A stretch of DNA of 64,000 bases from Struthio camelus (GCF_040807025.1 NC_090952.1:22193068-22257067), one strand, 5' to 3'. Shown: positions 44,801 to 59,749, counted from the stretch's first letter. Made by a program: numbers and translations. The notes: generated from the letters alone by a model not told the origin.

Positions 44801-47750
44801 TTGAAGAAAGCCTGTAATTTAAAAGCAACTCTGAATCATCCTGCCTGCCTTTCTTGGCATAACACCACTTCACTTTGCTGCTCTGCAGAGCCTGGCATTT
44901 ACAGGCTTATCCTCTTGACTGACAATGCAATGCAAGCCATGCATCCAAGACTAATGGCGGGTGCCTCAGGAAAGAGGAGCTCAAGTATTTTCGTCTACTG
45001 CCTCTACAGGAAGCAGCCCATTAAGCAACTAGCATTACCTGATGCCCAGTGCTGCCCACTTCAGCCTTCATTATTAACCATCAGTGGAAGCATCTATCTT
45101 CTACTTGCTCCCTCTTGAGCTCCTATGCATTTACCTGTAGTAGGGGGAAGCTGTACGTTTCTTGGTAATGAGACAAATGTAGCAGGTGGAGCTCTAACTT
45201 GATACCTTGGACTGATGCAAAGCAGATTTCTCTAAGCAATATGTAAAAGTGTTGTACTGTTACACCCCCGTGAAGAAAGGTGGGCGTGAAAGGGCAGAAA
45301 ACAACCCTAAGCATCACCCCCCTGCCCTGCAGGGTCCCAAATGGACCACTGTTATTTCAGCGATTTAGCCATCTCAGAGTGGCAAGACTGACTTACCAGT
45401 GGTGAAGGCAGTGTCTCTGCAGATTTCTCCCAGTATACTGGTTTCTCTTTCCAATTCGTTCTTTTCCTCTTTGCTCCCCACCCAGCTCTGACTCCTCATT
45501 GCTTGCATCAGGAGGAACGAGCCAGGAGCTTTCCTCGTGCTGTTTCCAGTGCTGTGCTGTTGAGCGGCAGCATAAATGAAGCAGCCAACTGCCTCCCATG
45601 GGGCTGGGGGACATCATCTTCCTGACAAGCTCATTCAGTGATGTCCTGACTTGGAGACCCTAAGCCATCTCTCACTTTCCGTTTAGTAAAGCAACAAATT
45701 GCTGCTGAGCATTCTCCTGCTGTTGCTGTTTTTCCTCCTCTTTGGACTTTTTAGCAATGCCATGCAGGCTCTTTGTAACCACTGGAAATCAGTGCCTGAA
45801 CTGTGGTGGGACAGAGGCATGATCTGTGTTGGGTGTGCTGGGGCTGTTCAGATGAAACCCGATGTTCAGTTTTTCCTGAACTGTCTTGTATGTGCAGCTT
45901 GTTCTGCACACTTGTTTACAGGACAACAAAAGCTTGATCCTCTGAGGTGGGCATGAGCCATCACTCTGCATCCTCTGTAGGGAGCAAAAACAGAAGAGAA
46001 TGTGAGCCAGTCCTTGCAAGGGGCCAGCCGTGATGTTGAAAGGAGGTAAAGGTGTCCTCCATCCCCTTCTCTTGCCATCAATACAGCGGAGAGAAATAAG
46101 CCTATTGGGACAAGGGGGTGAGAAAGTCAAACCTCTTACTCAAAACAAGGTCAGTGTTGAATTTGCAAGTAGCTAGTGTCCAAAACTGGCTGTGAGTCTA
46201 CTGAGGGAGGCAGGGAGCTCACCAGAATGGGTGCTGTTTCCTGTGCTCTCAGAGTACTTCTCTACTTGTTGGGTTCCATGTTTCTCTACCACAGTCTGGC
46301 TCTCCTCTGTTTAGTTACTAAGGCATAGGACTCCCTATATTTCCATGCCAAAAGTTATTGAAGGACATTATCTATTCCTAGCTGGCTTCTGTTGCTGTGA
46401 ATGGGAACGATGACGGGCATTCGTGTGACTGCCTCTGGTTTCTCAGGCTAAGTATAACCTAAAGACAGCTTGGACCAAAGCAAGGGAAGGTCAAAGGCCT
46501 GTGCAGGTTTTGGAGTGCTAGCTCCCCAGAGTCTGGGAAACCTTTCAGCTTATCTTTTTTAATCTCACTGTGAGGAGAAGAGGCTATTTCACTGTAGGTT
46601 AGGTTTTAGCTAGTTTAGTAGAGGTTAAACCACTGGAGTAAGAAAACGGAAGCGTGAAGAGCCCAAAAGGGTGCTGTATAAATCTGTATCTCAGCTACTG
46701 TTGAGCATTGAGGCTTATTGCCATACCTGCTTCCCCACACATGTTTTGACCTCTGTTTAATTATCGCTCCAAAAATTGCCCATTCCTGAGGTTGCTGTTT
46801 TTTTCCTGAACAAACTGCTGCCAATAGGCTTGAAAGAGATTATTTCACAGGAAAAGCGTTTTCACAAACAGATTTAATGTTCACTTTTCTTTCTTCCCCT
46901 GAGGGCTCTCTACCTATTTTTATTCCTTGTGTTCCCTTATCAGATAGCGGAACCCAAGGCCTTATTTACTGAGAAATGTTTTGAAAAGTCTAAAACTTTA
47001 TATTTCTGTAAATAAATATGTCTATACTACTTGAATCAGAGGTCCTATTTTCAAGAGATCTTAATTTGTTTCAAGCTGAATTGCTGGAATTTGACCTCTA
47101 CTCTGCCAAAAACTGTTGGAAGTTTGGCTAATGGTACTGTCGGAAATGAATTTGACAGATATCAGCTGCATTTCCTTTACCTTGGTCCTGGTATTGTAAT
47201 GTTAACACAGATTGCATACAGATCTGGATGAGAATACAATCCTGGGTGGACATGAGTTAAGCCTGACAGAATGTTTTCATGTTGCAAATTCCCATATGCA
47301 TTGAGATTTGCTTTACTTTCTGCATCTCTTCACACCTTACAGCCGCTTTTGGGGGAAACAAATCATCTTCTGTCGCTAGATCTCTCTGATCCTGAATTGC
47401 AAGGTTAGCCATCAAACTGGGCAATGTCTCCGTTGTCCCTTACGTGAAGCGTCATTTCACTGTCTGTTCTCCTAAATTAGCTGGTCAGCTCTGACCACAG
47501 GTGACCTCTTCTTTTCTATAATGAACAGCAAGGCAGGAGTGTGCTTATTTCCTCCATTGATTGAAAGATGTTGGAAGAACCTGGTTTTTGTGTGCTGCCT
47601 TCCGAGTATGCAAAGTCCTCTGACAACAAGCTTGGCCGTGTCCTTATTCTGCAGAGAACGGAAGCGACCAGTCTGGGCCAGCAGGCTGCAAAATCGGAAA
47701 TGACAACCAGGAGGAGGACATGAAGCTCCTGGTGAAACGGTGCTGACGAT

Positions 47751-47803
47751 TGCTGCGGCTGGCTCGTTTGCGTCTGCGGCTGCTGCGGCTGCGGCTGCTG
47801 CCT
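47751..47803. repeat. GCT/GCG trinucleotide-rich patch
   Basis: Interrupted CTGCGG and CTG units. In one - strand frame this reads as poly-Ala and in another as Gln/Pro-rich, with no supporting splice structure or homology. Confidence 0.7.
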
Positions 47804-50800
47804 GGAGGCCCTGGCCCCAGCCTGAGCACATGGAAGCTGAAGCAAAGGAACAGCAATTTCTTTAACGAGGATGTTGATGTGGTGATGTCAAAATGATCAC
47901 GCAAAACTGCATCTCCCTGAATAGTTGTCCAATCGTATGTGTAGTGGGTTTAATAATCTCCATTCCCCAATGATCTCTGTGCTGCAGTAGGAGAGCGCTG
48001 CTCTTTCTGGGTGAGGTGTACGTGCGACTTAGTACTTGATTGTGCAGATTTTCAGCAAGCCAGTAAAAATCTCCTGGATAATCCCTTGCTGTAAATTTAG
48101 GTTTGTGCAGCTTCTCGGGTTATTTTCTATTTATCTACATTGCAAAACTTCTATTTGGAGTGTGTGTAAAACTTCTATGAGAGTGTGAACTATCAGGACA
48201 GCAGGAATGCCAGTTTTCCAGTGAACTTCCTGGCCCCATGGGCCCCATTCAATGGGCCTGTGCTTGGGCGCCAGGCGCAGCAATGGGATACGCAAAGCTC
48301 CTGCAGGATACAACGCAGAGCTGCTGGGCTCACCTCTCTCCAGCCCCTACACAGCTGCAATGAGACAGCCAGGCTCGATCACTGCAGAATCAGCATTGTC
48401 TTGGTTTCTCAATAGTTAAATACGTTACTTTGGAGCCGATCTCTCTCCATCTTGAAATTCACACTGAATGCCTGTCTTATTCATTGAATAACTTTTCTCA
48501 TTTGGATCCTTTTTTGTCCGTGGTGGAGGAGCACTGGAAGGCTTTTGAATCTCTTCTGGTGTGTGCCTTATGCACATGGTCTACTGCTGAAGTGTGTTAT
48601 CTCCCCTTGTCTCCAGTACAGAAATGGTCCATCACTGTCTCCTCTTGGGAGAGTCTCTTCAGCTCTGAAAGGTTCATCTCTGCTTTTAGCACTGCCATGC
48701 TATATCAAACAAAATGGCAACTGCTATATGTACAGTTGTACATCTGTAGCAACGATAAGGGACGGTTTCTACCACCCCTTCAATAGAGGAAGCATTGTCC
48801 TGTCCCCACTTCACTGACAGGGGAACTCGCAGAGGGTTGACGCTGGGCTGACTGGGGAGCTGGACAGGTGTCTTGTTCTCCGGAGGCTCAGATGTGCTGG
48901 GATATTCACAGCATCATATTTTCTCTACCTGTGTCAACCACTAAGTCGTATCTTGGAGACCCTGGGTTTCTCAGGAGAGCTCAGTGACTAGCCAAGCTAC
49001 TTCTGCGTGTCTTTATTTCCAGAACTGTCCTTTTAACAGCCCAAAAGGGGTTCTTGCAGACAGACTAAGCAGGGTTCCTTCCTTCCCCCTCCCTCCCAGC
49101 CTACCCTTAAGAGCAGCAGGTAAGACAGAGACCTCATCTCATGGGAGCGGTTTTGCTCACGCCAAAGCTTACATGCTGGGAACAGCTCAGGTGAAGATGA
49201 CAGCTCTTGCTCTTGGATGTTCAGAAGCAAAGGTGTGTCTAGCATAGACTATTAGGCTCCCGTTTTCTTGACTTCTAACAGAAGATACGAGGTCTGTCAG
49301 GGGCAAGGTATTGGGATTTGCAGGTTTGTCCCAGTTCACACCTAGGCTGCCGAGGACTCCTAGGGCTGTTAGGACACCCGCTCCCTGTGTGAATAGGTCA
49401 AGGTTTCGGTATTGTCATGAGGTGATTCAGGGCTATTAACACCTCTGCTATGCTTTGGTCCGAGGCTATTTGGAGAAGTTTCATGTGCGGATAGAAGCTG
49501 TTTGACTGCGGCCGCTACAGATTAAATAGAGGTCTGACCCCAATAACAGTGTTAGTGACTGCTGGGGAAAGCAGCTCCTGCCTCGATCTACCCTCTGGAA
49601 AAACACTTGTGCATTCAGCAGCAGTATTCAGGGTAGAGAATACAGGCTTCTCAGCGACCTAGTCAGTAAATAACATGTGGCACATGAAATGAGCTAATGG
49701 TATTTTTATGTAGGATAGAGACAGGCCAATCATTCATTCACACTCATTTTTACTGTCTATTTTATTCTCTCTGATTCAAAACAGCCAGATTCCAGCACCT
49801 TTTCCTCCATTAGAGGAACAGACTTCAAACCCCGTCTGCTGTTCTCAGACTTGAAAGAGAATAATGCCTTGCTCCATCAAATACTTAAGGCAAATGCCTC
49901 TCTGCATCTCTTTTTAAGACGTCTGGATCAGATTGCTTACCTCAGTATTTCTAAATATAAAAATTGTGTAGCTATGACCACAGTCTATACCCTCACTTCC
50001 TCTGGGCACTGCAGGTGGGAGAAGGAACTGAGTGGCCCATCTAATGTCCATCAGGAAAAGGCATGGAAAGTCCCTCAGGACAGCAGGCTTAGCTGGGCTG
50101 TCCGTTGTCAAAACCCAGGTAGAGGATAACAAATATAAAGGATAGCTATTACAGATAGACTAATTCTAGGAAAAATTCTCCAATTTTCTAATTTTTTTGG
50201 CAAAGATCTCCAATTTTGCTTATATTTCTTTCTAGAGTGGTGAAAATATTAAGCAGCAAGGGGAAGACTACCCAAGGGGCTGTGATTGCACGTGGTGGGT
50301 GGATAGATCTGATCTCTTCATGGGTCTTCAGAGGTCCTCAGCTAAGCACTTGCTTACCACTGTAACTGGGGTAGGGTGGAGAAGTGTGAAATGGGAACAC
50401 TGCTATGTAGGTTCCTAAATCACTTTTAAGAGCTTCTGAAATCTCATAGGGGAGCCTATGTACATCCTAGATTCCTTCAATTTTTCCCCTCCCTCCTCCT
50501 TTCCATATTCTAGAGAAAGGGAAGCAACAACTCCTGGATTTGCAGAGTAGCAAACTCCCAGCTGGAGAAAGGTTCAAGGCTGTAGATAAAGACTTGGAGA
50601 TGTGAATGTTTGAAACCTCAGGAAAGGTGAGTACCTACATTTTATTCGTGGCTATTTCTGTATGAGGCTAAGGCAGAGCTGCCTACCAAGGAAGGCAGGG
50701 GACCTGCTATAACCTCTGCCGAGATCTGTGCAAGCTTCACCTTATTAGAGGATGAGAGTCGGTTGGGCTACATGGAAGAGCATTTTTAGTGCCTGTGACA

Positions 50801-53366
50801 TCCCAGGTATGACATCAGCTGCATTTGAAGATCAGCAGATTCACTTTGGCACAAACAAAATGCCTGTTTCAGAGGAAGAGCAGTGCTGCACTATATCCTC
50901 TGGAAAAGCCCAACCTGCGTGGTGAATGTCAATCAAAAGCCTAATTTCCTTCCAGGGATCTGGGAGGCCAGTTGGGGGAGACACACTGCTCACGTGCTAA
51001 GGAAACAGCAGCGCCTGCTTTGACACAGAGGCATAGCAGAGTCAAGATATACTGGGAACACTGGGAGAAAACATCTGATTGATTATACTGGTCAGATTCT
51101 TTTAAGAATCGGGATTACACTTGAATAGGAAAATATTTATTAAAACATTGAGAAGTGCTTTTCCCACATGCCTGTTGCATAATACTGTGTGTCATTCACT
51201 GCTTGGACTATGCAAACTGCTGCTTTCAAAACTGCAGTGGAAGTACTCCATAGATAGATAATTAGCACATATTTTTGCATTATCCATAATGTAGCTTTCA
51301 TCTCTTTAGCCTTTCAGTTTTCACAGCTTTTTTTTTAAGGGTAAAGAATATGTAATGTAGGGACACTCTTGATTTGATGGGAGCTGATGAATAGGCTAAG
51401 ATAAACACCACATAAATGTTTCTTTGAAATATTGCACTCACTAGCAGAGTGAATCAGATGTCTATGTTGCATGATGGTAGCTGTCACTTTATTAAACTTC
51501 TTAATTTAGCATTGAAGCCATGCTTTATGGCCATCTATTCCTTTCTTTCTTTGTAATTTGTCATCTACAGCATATTGATTCTTCACCTAAAATATTTGCA
51601 CATCTCCTCAAATGTAATTTGCAGCTAGAAATTTCAGTTGGCAGAGTAGCACCTGCAAAATGGAAAGGCAGTGAAATCCGTCAGATTCAGAGAGGGGTCG
51701 CTTTCGGTGGATGGCAGTCAGAGAGCTTTGTGGTGGACCATATGATATTTATTTAGAGCTTCGAGAGAAGAATCAGAGCTAAACTGATCAAATATGGGTG
51801 TTAAGTGCTCTTTGAGTACCTATCCAAAGAGCCCCACTTTGAGAGCTGAAGAGAGTCTGCAGACCACACTGAAGGCAGAAAGCAGTTGTAGCCCCCAAAA
51901 GTAGTGTGTTCCTCACTCACACTGCTTCAGAAACTCATCCTGGTTTTTAATGGATGGGTGAAGGGTTATCTTTTGACACCTATCTGTGAAAAGGTCTGTG
52001 CAGAGGTTGAAGATTCAAAGTTATCAGACTAACTTAAGCGAATGATAGCCTGACTCACCAGGATGACTCAGGGCTCCTTCTACAAAGGAAACTCCTTTCT
52101 ACTTCTTGTACGAAGTCCTAGATTATACCAAAGTGTTGCCAGTGCTTCTCAATGAAAGCAACATAGTAGAGCAGGAAGAGGTAATGAACCTGCTCATAAA
52201 ACTTGCGCAGGTGGGAAGAGTCATCCAGATCCATTTCATACTCTTTGCAAATTGCTCTAGAAATGTGGTAATCTAAGAAGATGCAACTGCCTGTCTCTTG
52301 TCTGGAGTCTCTGTATACTGTTTCACAGCAGCAAATCTCTTGGGATAGTTTTACTTGCGCTTTCACTTGAACTGTGAAATGTTAGAAAGAGTATTTGCAA
52401 AGAGAAAGTGTCTTAGGAAATGTTCTCTCTAACACAGCAGCAGCTTTCCTGGACATCTTTGTCTTTTGTTTTGCTTGTTTTACTAGTTTTTTCTAAGCAA
52501 CATTTTCTGGGTAAGATTTTGAAAACTGCTTTCAGCCTGATAGGTAAAAAGAAATGAGAACTTGATTTCTCCCTACTGTTGTTCTTTAGATTGCAGTTTC
52601 CACTTTGTACTGCTTTTGGCAATCTCCAGCAAGATCTGCTGCAATGCTGTGGTTCATCTCCTCCCATTGGCTGGGAGGGAGGTTTGTCTAGAACAGCCTT
52701 GGAAACCTTGAGAAACGCACTGCCTGAGAGATGCTACTTCTTTAATTACTGACTGGCATCCAAAAGCAACAATCCCTCTTCTTCCACAGACTTGTAGTCA
52801 TATTTATTACTGTGGTAATGAAATCTGTGATTTTGGCTGCAGCTGCCACACTTTCCCCTGAACTGGCTCTTCATGGATGACTTTGTTGCCTAAAGGAATA
52901 GGGTGACTGGGACTGCAAACAGATGGAGAAACGCAAGTGAGAGCTGAAAATCCTGAGCTCCCAAAACCTGTAACTGAAAAGAAATAATACTGCAGTGTTC
53001 AGAAAGATAAGTCTTTTGGACCTGATGGCAAAAACTGTTGTTTCCCAGCTGGTCAGCCAGCTCTGGTGTTCTCCAGTCACAACTGCAATTGAAAAATGTC
53101 TGGAGAGCTGCTTCTGTGCTCACATCCTTGCTGCCGGATGCACAGTTACCAGCACTGAAGTAGCAAAAGAGCCTAGCTTGGGAACATAGCTGGCTCCAAA
53201 TGCCTTGATTTGCTTTTGATAGATGTTGCATTGCATTTTGTATTCTACCTCTGACTCTTGACCAGGACTGAGAAATCTCACCTGTGCTGGCTGTGATCAG
53301 TCCTGAAGCTGTGATTGCTTCAGATGGCTAAAATATATGAGTCTATATAACTGTATATAAAAGTTT

Positions 53367-53392
53367 GGGGGGGGGGACAGGGAGGAGGAGGG
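53367..53392 (+). repeat. G-rich low-complexity tract
   Basis: A run of ten G is followed by further GGG and GGA runs (GGG at 53380-53382 and 53390-53392), which is quadruplex-prone. Confidence 0.8.
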
Positions 53393-55709
53393 AGGAAGGA
53401 GAAAGTCTCATCTCAGTTAGAAGACCTGGTTTTGCTATCACAGACCCATGGCTTCCCTTCTTGACTGCTTCTTAATTAGCATGAAAATGGTCTAAATATT
53501 TTAAGCAAATCAGACTTTCAAGAAGCTGTTACTGCAATGCCTCATGTTTAAGTGTGCCGAGCACTGTGCATGTCATCACTGAATAATGAATTAATAAATA
53601 TCTTTGGAGGAATTTTTTTTTTTTTAGCCCAGAAGGCATGCACCATTTTAGCTTCCAGTCAATTGCCCTATTTACTGCAGTTCTTTTTTAGCAACGCTAT
53701 CAGTCCTGGAAGTAGCCTTGTCAATATTTTAGTTGCTCTGGTGTATAGAGCTATAGCATTCAGTTGAATTGTAATCCTTAAACTGGCATGCAAACAGGTT
53801 TACTCAGCTTGCCCATTTCCTTTTTGGTAACAGAAACTTGGAAAACCTCCTATGATGAAGATTCTTGTCTGCCACAGCTGTAAGATTCTGTTGCTAATGG
53901 CTAAACCTCTCTCTGATGCTGCTGATTTGAAAACTACAGAGAAACTTTGCCTATAGAAAAAATCCTATCATATGCACATCTAACTTTTTCAAAGACTAAG
54001 AAAGTTTCGTATTCAAATCATTGCTTTTCTCCTCTTCCTGGAAGAGAGTGTATCTCCTCCTCCCCATTTTTAAAGGTGTTTATAGCCCACAGACCCAAGC
54101 CTGCTAACATATGAGGCTAAATTGTGATTTGTATGACAAGCGCTTGGACTCTGGCCCCCTCCACATGGATCGCATGGAACAAGCGCCCACTCCCCTCCTC
54201 CAGATCCATATGGCCTGACGAAGGATGCTGGATGCAAAGGGGGTCTCGGGTGAGGGACGTGGGTGTGCTGCAGCCTCTCTCTTGGTGCCCAGGGATGGCC
54301 CTACCTGCTGTCCTCCTGGGTTGAGCCTGAACCACGGTGGGGCACCATGCTGCCCTGTGAGCCCCTCTCCTACCCTACCCGCCAGGTTTGGTGAGGGGAC
54401 CCGTGGGGCAAGGTCAGGCCGATGGGGCATGGCAGAGGCACATTGCAACAGCCACGGGGACATTAACTGGCAGCCTCCCATCCCCTCTCTGAAGCCGTGC
54501 CTGGTGAGAGATGGGGGGAATTTGAACTCTTACAAGAAAGCATTCCAATACACGTTGGCGCAACAGCACTGCGAGAGTGAATTTGCCCTGCGTAGTACGG
54601 GGCAAGCAGGTCCAGCAGCCGCACATCCCAGGCTGGGATGAAGGATCAAGTGTGGCTGGACAGCCAGACATGGCCCCTGCGGTTGGAGTGACACCGGAGC
54701 TCCATTGTTAGCATGGGGCTCTGCCCAGCCTCAGGAGTCCTGCAAAAAGGCTGGGTCCCTCAAGAGCAGTGCCACCCTGGGCTGACATTTAATTGCAGAG
54801 GCACCAGAAAGCAGGGAGCTTTTGGTGGCTCATTTTGCAAAACACACACAAGGGCTCTTGCAGGCCAAGAGGCTCTTCTGAGAGAACAAGTTTTGGAGAG
54901 AAGCAGTCCCGGGAACATGCAACAGCAGCTATTTGGCTGTCTTGCAGGTTCCGTTGTCCCCATTCCTGAACCTGAAGTGGAGCAGCTGGTGTCCGGCTGG
55001 CAGCAGAACTACATCGGAGAGGAGGTGCGGTAGGGAAACCCATGGCTCACCAATGAGGGCACTACAGGCACCTCTTTCCTTCTTTTTCTCCTCCGGACAG
55101 CAGAACGTACCATCTCTCAGCATGATGAGTGCCACTTCTCCCAGGACCCTGTCTACTCCTGGAGTTATAAATCCTCCTGGATGCCACTTCTACCCTGGGA
55201 ATTCCCAGGGGTTTCATTTCTTACAACTGTCTATTTGTGTTTTAATTTTTTACCATGCCTCCTGCAGCTGTGCAGGAACTTGCCGACGACAGAAGGAAAG
55301 ACCTGTGAGAAAGGAGTGGCAGACAGAGGCAGTGGGACCTGCTGTATAATGACAGTGATGGGACATGAGTGATTGACAAGTGCATAAAGCAAATGGACTG
55401 CCAAATTGTTTTCCCTGGAATCTCATTTTATAACAGCTATCTCTAGTGTTACTTCTAATATAGGAGGTAAAAAGATAAGACGTCTGGGGAACGCGTCTTT
55501 TAAAAAAAATTGAGTCCTATTAAGCTGCAAGTGAAATAGGATTTGGGTTTAATGTTCAGGCTGTGCGCGGTGGGGAAGAATCAGCAAAGCTCCGCTCCCA
55601 CAGGCTCGGATACATTTGGAAGTAGGGTATCAGGTCACACAATTCTGTAAGATGAAACCAACATTTGTTCAGGCTGTGATTCAACTTGGCTCTAAAGTAT
55701 GTCTATTAA

Positions 55710-55775
55710 ATCCCATTGACTTCGGTGGGACTATTCATGTCCTTTTAAAGTTACACAAGGGCTTAAATATTTTGC
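55710..55775 (+). repeat. Possible fragment of an ancient dispersed repeat
   Basis: CCCATTGACTTCGGTGGGAC is followed by a CATG-x-CTTTTAAAGTTA-CAC pattern. The CATTGACTTCAGTGGGA core resembles sequences scattered in sauropsid genomes. A shorter related piece (TCCATTGATTTCAGTGAGG then GGATCAGG) lies at about 11819-11848. The family name is not assigned. Confidence 0.45.
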
Positions 55776-58700
55776 CATGTTGAAGCCTCCCATTGAGACT
55801 TGAATTCATTCTTCCGTTTAACTTAAAAATATCCCAATGGCAATATTTAGTTCTAGCTAGAGAAGGCCTGAGAAAAGATGAATTATGCTTCTCATTGAGA
55901 CACACTCAATATTTACATAACTTGTTGCTGTGAGGTGTTTCTAGCTGAAATTACACACGCCTGATTTACCTAAACACGTTCTGAGGTCTATAGCTTTTAG
56001 CTTTGTCTCTGTTCAATTTCTTGAACATATAAAACAACTAAACACAGTCTCTGAAGAATAGTCGATCATTTAAATTATGTTATTAGCATTGATTAGCCTG
56101 ACAGCATGGCACTTCCATTTGAATGTCATTAGAAGGTAACTGACAGCCACGGCGGATCACAGGAGGGAACAAAACACTCCTGATAAAGAGGAATTAATGG
56201 GATTCTGACGACTTTATAAGGCATAAAAGAACATAAGAAAAAGGCATGCAAAATATAGTAATTCTGAACTACTGCATGAGAAATGAAAGGATAAAACCTC
56301 CTCGTTCAGGAAAGAATAGTACTGAGAAAATTGAGTGAAAACACAAAGCTTATTCAGGCTTTGAGTAAATGACACCAAGATATGTGCTTAGACCTTGCCC
56401 GTGCCGGCAGAACAAGGAAGTAGGAACATCCTGAGACCCTCCAGCGCAGGGTGGGCACCTGGCGTGTCCGGCAGGAGGCAAGCTATGTATTGTACGCAGA
56501 GGGATGGACAAAACAGTGATAGCAAAATGCTCTCCCCAGCCAAGGTTCATGTGTGTGAGGGACTTGGTCACAAGTAGGTCATGTTGTAATGGTCTTGTGT
56601 CCTCCACAAGGACCATACTAATCTGTCCATTCATGGTGGACTGGCCCCAGTGAAGATGATTTCATTTAAGCTGCTCTAGGTTATATCTGTTACAGGCTAC
56701 CAAATACGAAGAGCTTGTAGGATGTGAATTAGTAGTTTAAAATTAATTTGTCAAATTAACTTGTTTAAAATCAACTTGCAAAACTAACTCATGGTCATCT
56801 TCACCAGCAAGAGTGACACCCCTTAGGGTCAATGTTGCCTTGGCAGTTGGGTTGGCAGTGCGTAGTGGTGATTAACGGGGACCTCTGGAGTAACTGCTAG
56901 CGCATGGTTTTGGGGGCTCTCACAATTCACTCGGCTGATGTAGTTCAGTGAGTCTGGGCTCTTACTTGGCACCAGGTGGAGAACCTTAACATAAATCCTG
57001 GATTAAACTCTCCTTTGTCCCATCTGTAGGATGGTAGCGAGCCAACTGATGTGCATCCTACTGTTCTTTTGCTCCCTTTTTTTTTTTAAAGTGCATTTTC
57101 CTGTGGCTAAACTGATAGTTACTGAATAATGTCTCCAGTGCAAAGATCTATCCTGTGTAGCTGAATAGTTTGTTATAAACATTTTCTAAAACCTGGTAAT
57201 AGCTTTGTGAATATTGCATTGCAAAGGAGCTGTTGGCCTGCACGTCTGCAGCAAGCAGGAGTTAAACCCACAGCAAACCCATAAGCACTGTCTTTAGAGG
57301 AACAACTTTCTGAGTGCAAACCCAACAGTTGCGATTTCAAGTTTTAACGTGTCTGATTCTCTGACAGTGTTAACACAGCGCTGTGCAGGAGTTATTTGCC
57401 AGTCTTAATTTCTGGAAACTAACTCAAATAACTATCCAACTCCTCTGACAGTTTTCTGATATTCACCTTCCACAAAGGAAGTGTTTTTGCAGGGACTGCT
57501 TCTCGGATCTCTTGTCCCTTTGCTTGTCACTCCTGGTTGTGCAGGATGTGCAGGAGTGATGAGAAGGTTCGTAACTCAGTGCCAGAGTGTTTCATACTCA
57601 CGCTGTGCAGGAACAGCTGATATAGTACCAGGTGGAGAGCAGAGGAGTTATCAGACCCAAGGAGCTGGTACAGAAAATTCAGCCAAGAACTTATTTTTTT
57701 TTAATGACCGAGATATAAATTCTTGAAAATGGCAATTCATAATGAAAATGCTGACTCAACTGTAGCTACAGTCACAAGTGGCCCTGCTACGATTCTGCAA
57801 GGAGAAAATAGATTGCTGTCAGCAAATGAGTACATTTTTCAATTTTAAGAGCAATTCTCTTGATGCGTTAGCCTTATTTACACTTGTTTCAATACATTCA
57901 TGTCTTGCTGCTGAATGTCAAGGGCAGCTCAAGATTTAAACAGAATTAACAATTTGTTCTTATGTCATCTATTGTAATGAAATTGCTTCAGCTTTGAACC
58001 AGGGAAGGGGAGGTAAGAGGTGCTGGTGTTGAACAGCACTGTGATGTTATACAGATGGCGGCCAGATTCTCATCCTGCTCGAGTTGGTGTGCATGGAGAA
58101 GAGTCCCTGGAGAACTGCAGACTTGTCTGTTAAAGGTAAGGAGACTATATTATGCATAATTCAAGGAGTTTGTTAACAACCCACCCACATTCTTCTCTGC
58201 TGTCTTGGGGCAGTCAAGCCCCAAGCTTGAGTGGTTGTGGATGAGGTCTCCAGAGAAGACTAAAGGAACTGGGCGTACAGTGCTTGCACCACATTGGTTC
58301 TTTAGGGTCACTTGCAGTTTCAGGTCTCATTCAAAGTCTTAGTCCAAATTCTCAAAGCCATTAACGTGCTATTGTCCAAGCACCTTCAAAACTAAACATA
58401 GTTTTCATATGCCATTATTAAGAGGCAGAGAAAGACAGAGAGGAAAAAGAAGCTTTGTGGCAGAGAGGAGAAGGATAAGAAACAGTAAGAAGAAATTAAA
58501 CCACAGCAACAAACTTGTATCAATAATGATGCAAGTTCTAACAACCAATTTCCAAAAAGGTCAGAGTGGAACTCTCTGGGGTTTTTATCCTTACCCACTT
58601 GTTAGCTGACTGTGTCCTCTGGGCTTAAATATCTTGGGACCATTGTAAGGGGCTAACCCCCCCTGATTTCACAGGGAGCTAGCTGCAGGTTGTTTAGCCC

Positions 58701-59749
58701 TCTTAATCATTTGGCCTTTTTTACATAGGAGTTTAAGTGTAGGTTTGGGTGGCTAAATATAGGCACTCCAATATCTATTATGTGACATCTCAGTTTGAAA
58801 TTATTCAACATTTTCCTATTCTATTTGGATAATCAGCATTTTATCACACCGTGAAATGGTCTGAACAAAAATCCTTTCAGAAAATACTTCTTTGCTATTA
58901 GTTGGATAACTCAGGAGAGATTTCCTTTATGAAAAGCAGCCTTCAGATACCCTTCAGAAGATGAACATCTTTGCAAACTCTAATGAGAAAAGAGAGCTAA
59001 CCAGCATGTGAGATCTTACATGCCCTTTACCCCCCTGCAACTTTTTCTCTTTGGAAAGTTGGACCAGAAACTGTTTCTCTTTCTGTAACAGCTAAAGCTG
59101 GGATGTTAGTAGTCTGGTGCAGGTTTTTGGAGGAAATTGCCGCATCTGATTCTTCATATTTAGCCTACTTAACAGATTTTCATGTACTCAGATAGCATGA
59201 GCAGCGTGTTGGGGAATATTCACTGTGCAGTCATACTGTACCTGCGACTGAGCCCTAACTGATGAATGAACCTTTCACATCTGAATGTAATAGCTAACTA
59301 TTAAAGCCTTAAACTGGCAACAGTCCTGCAGCACACAGTAAGTGAGATGATAACAAGCTGTAATCACAACCTGTGCCATTTCAAAATAATTCTAGTCTTC
59401 TTGTGCCTAATATAGATTAAATGGTTGTCTCGTGGCATACTAATACAGTTTATCACCACTTGTCCGTTCTAGCGCCGACCCTTGGAGCTGCAATCCATGG
59501 AAAAATGTCTTCTGGTGCCATAAATGTCTCAGTATTGCTCCCTGTTTGTAAACCAGAGCAACGGAGGCTAAACATATGCTGACTTGAGCATGACAGATCC
59601 TGAAAGCGATTCTTATTCAATTTGCTTCTTGCCTAGAATATCTTTCTCGCAATCCTGCTTCTGAATCGCTGAAGAAAACAACACTGACAACTCGTGGTAA
59701 ACTAAAAAAAAAAAATATTGGCTACTTCCGTCTTTTCCGTACAGAATCC

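Larger units (their letters stand above)
30401..59749. other. Intergenic region upstream of F9 (about 29 kb)
   Basis: No exon with recognisable protein similarity was found on either strand. Open frames are short (nearly all under 145 codons) and lack homology. Contents noted: small tandem and low-complexity repeats, GC-rich segments near 47.7 and 54.1-55.05 kb, and two exon-like segments listed under findings. In vertebrates this interval separates F9 from FGF13. Confidence 0.6.
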
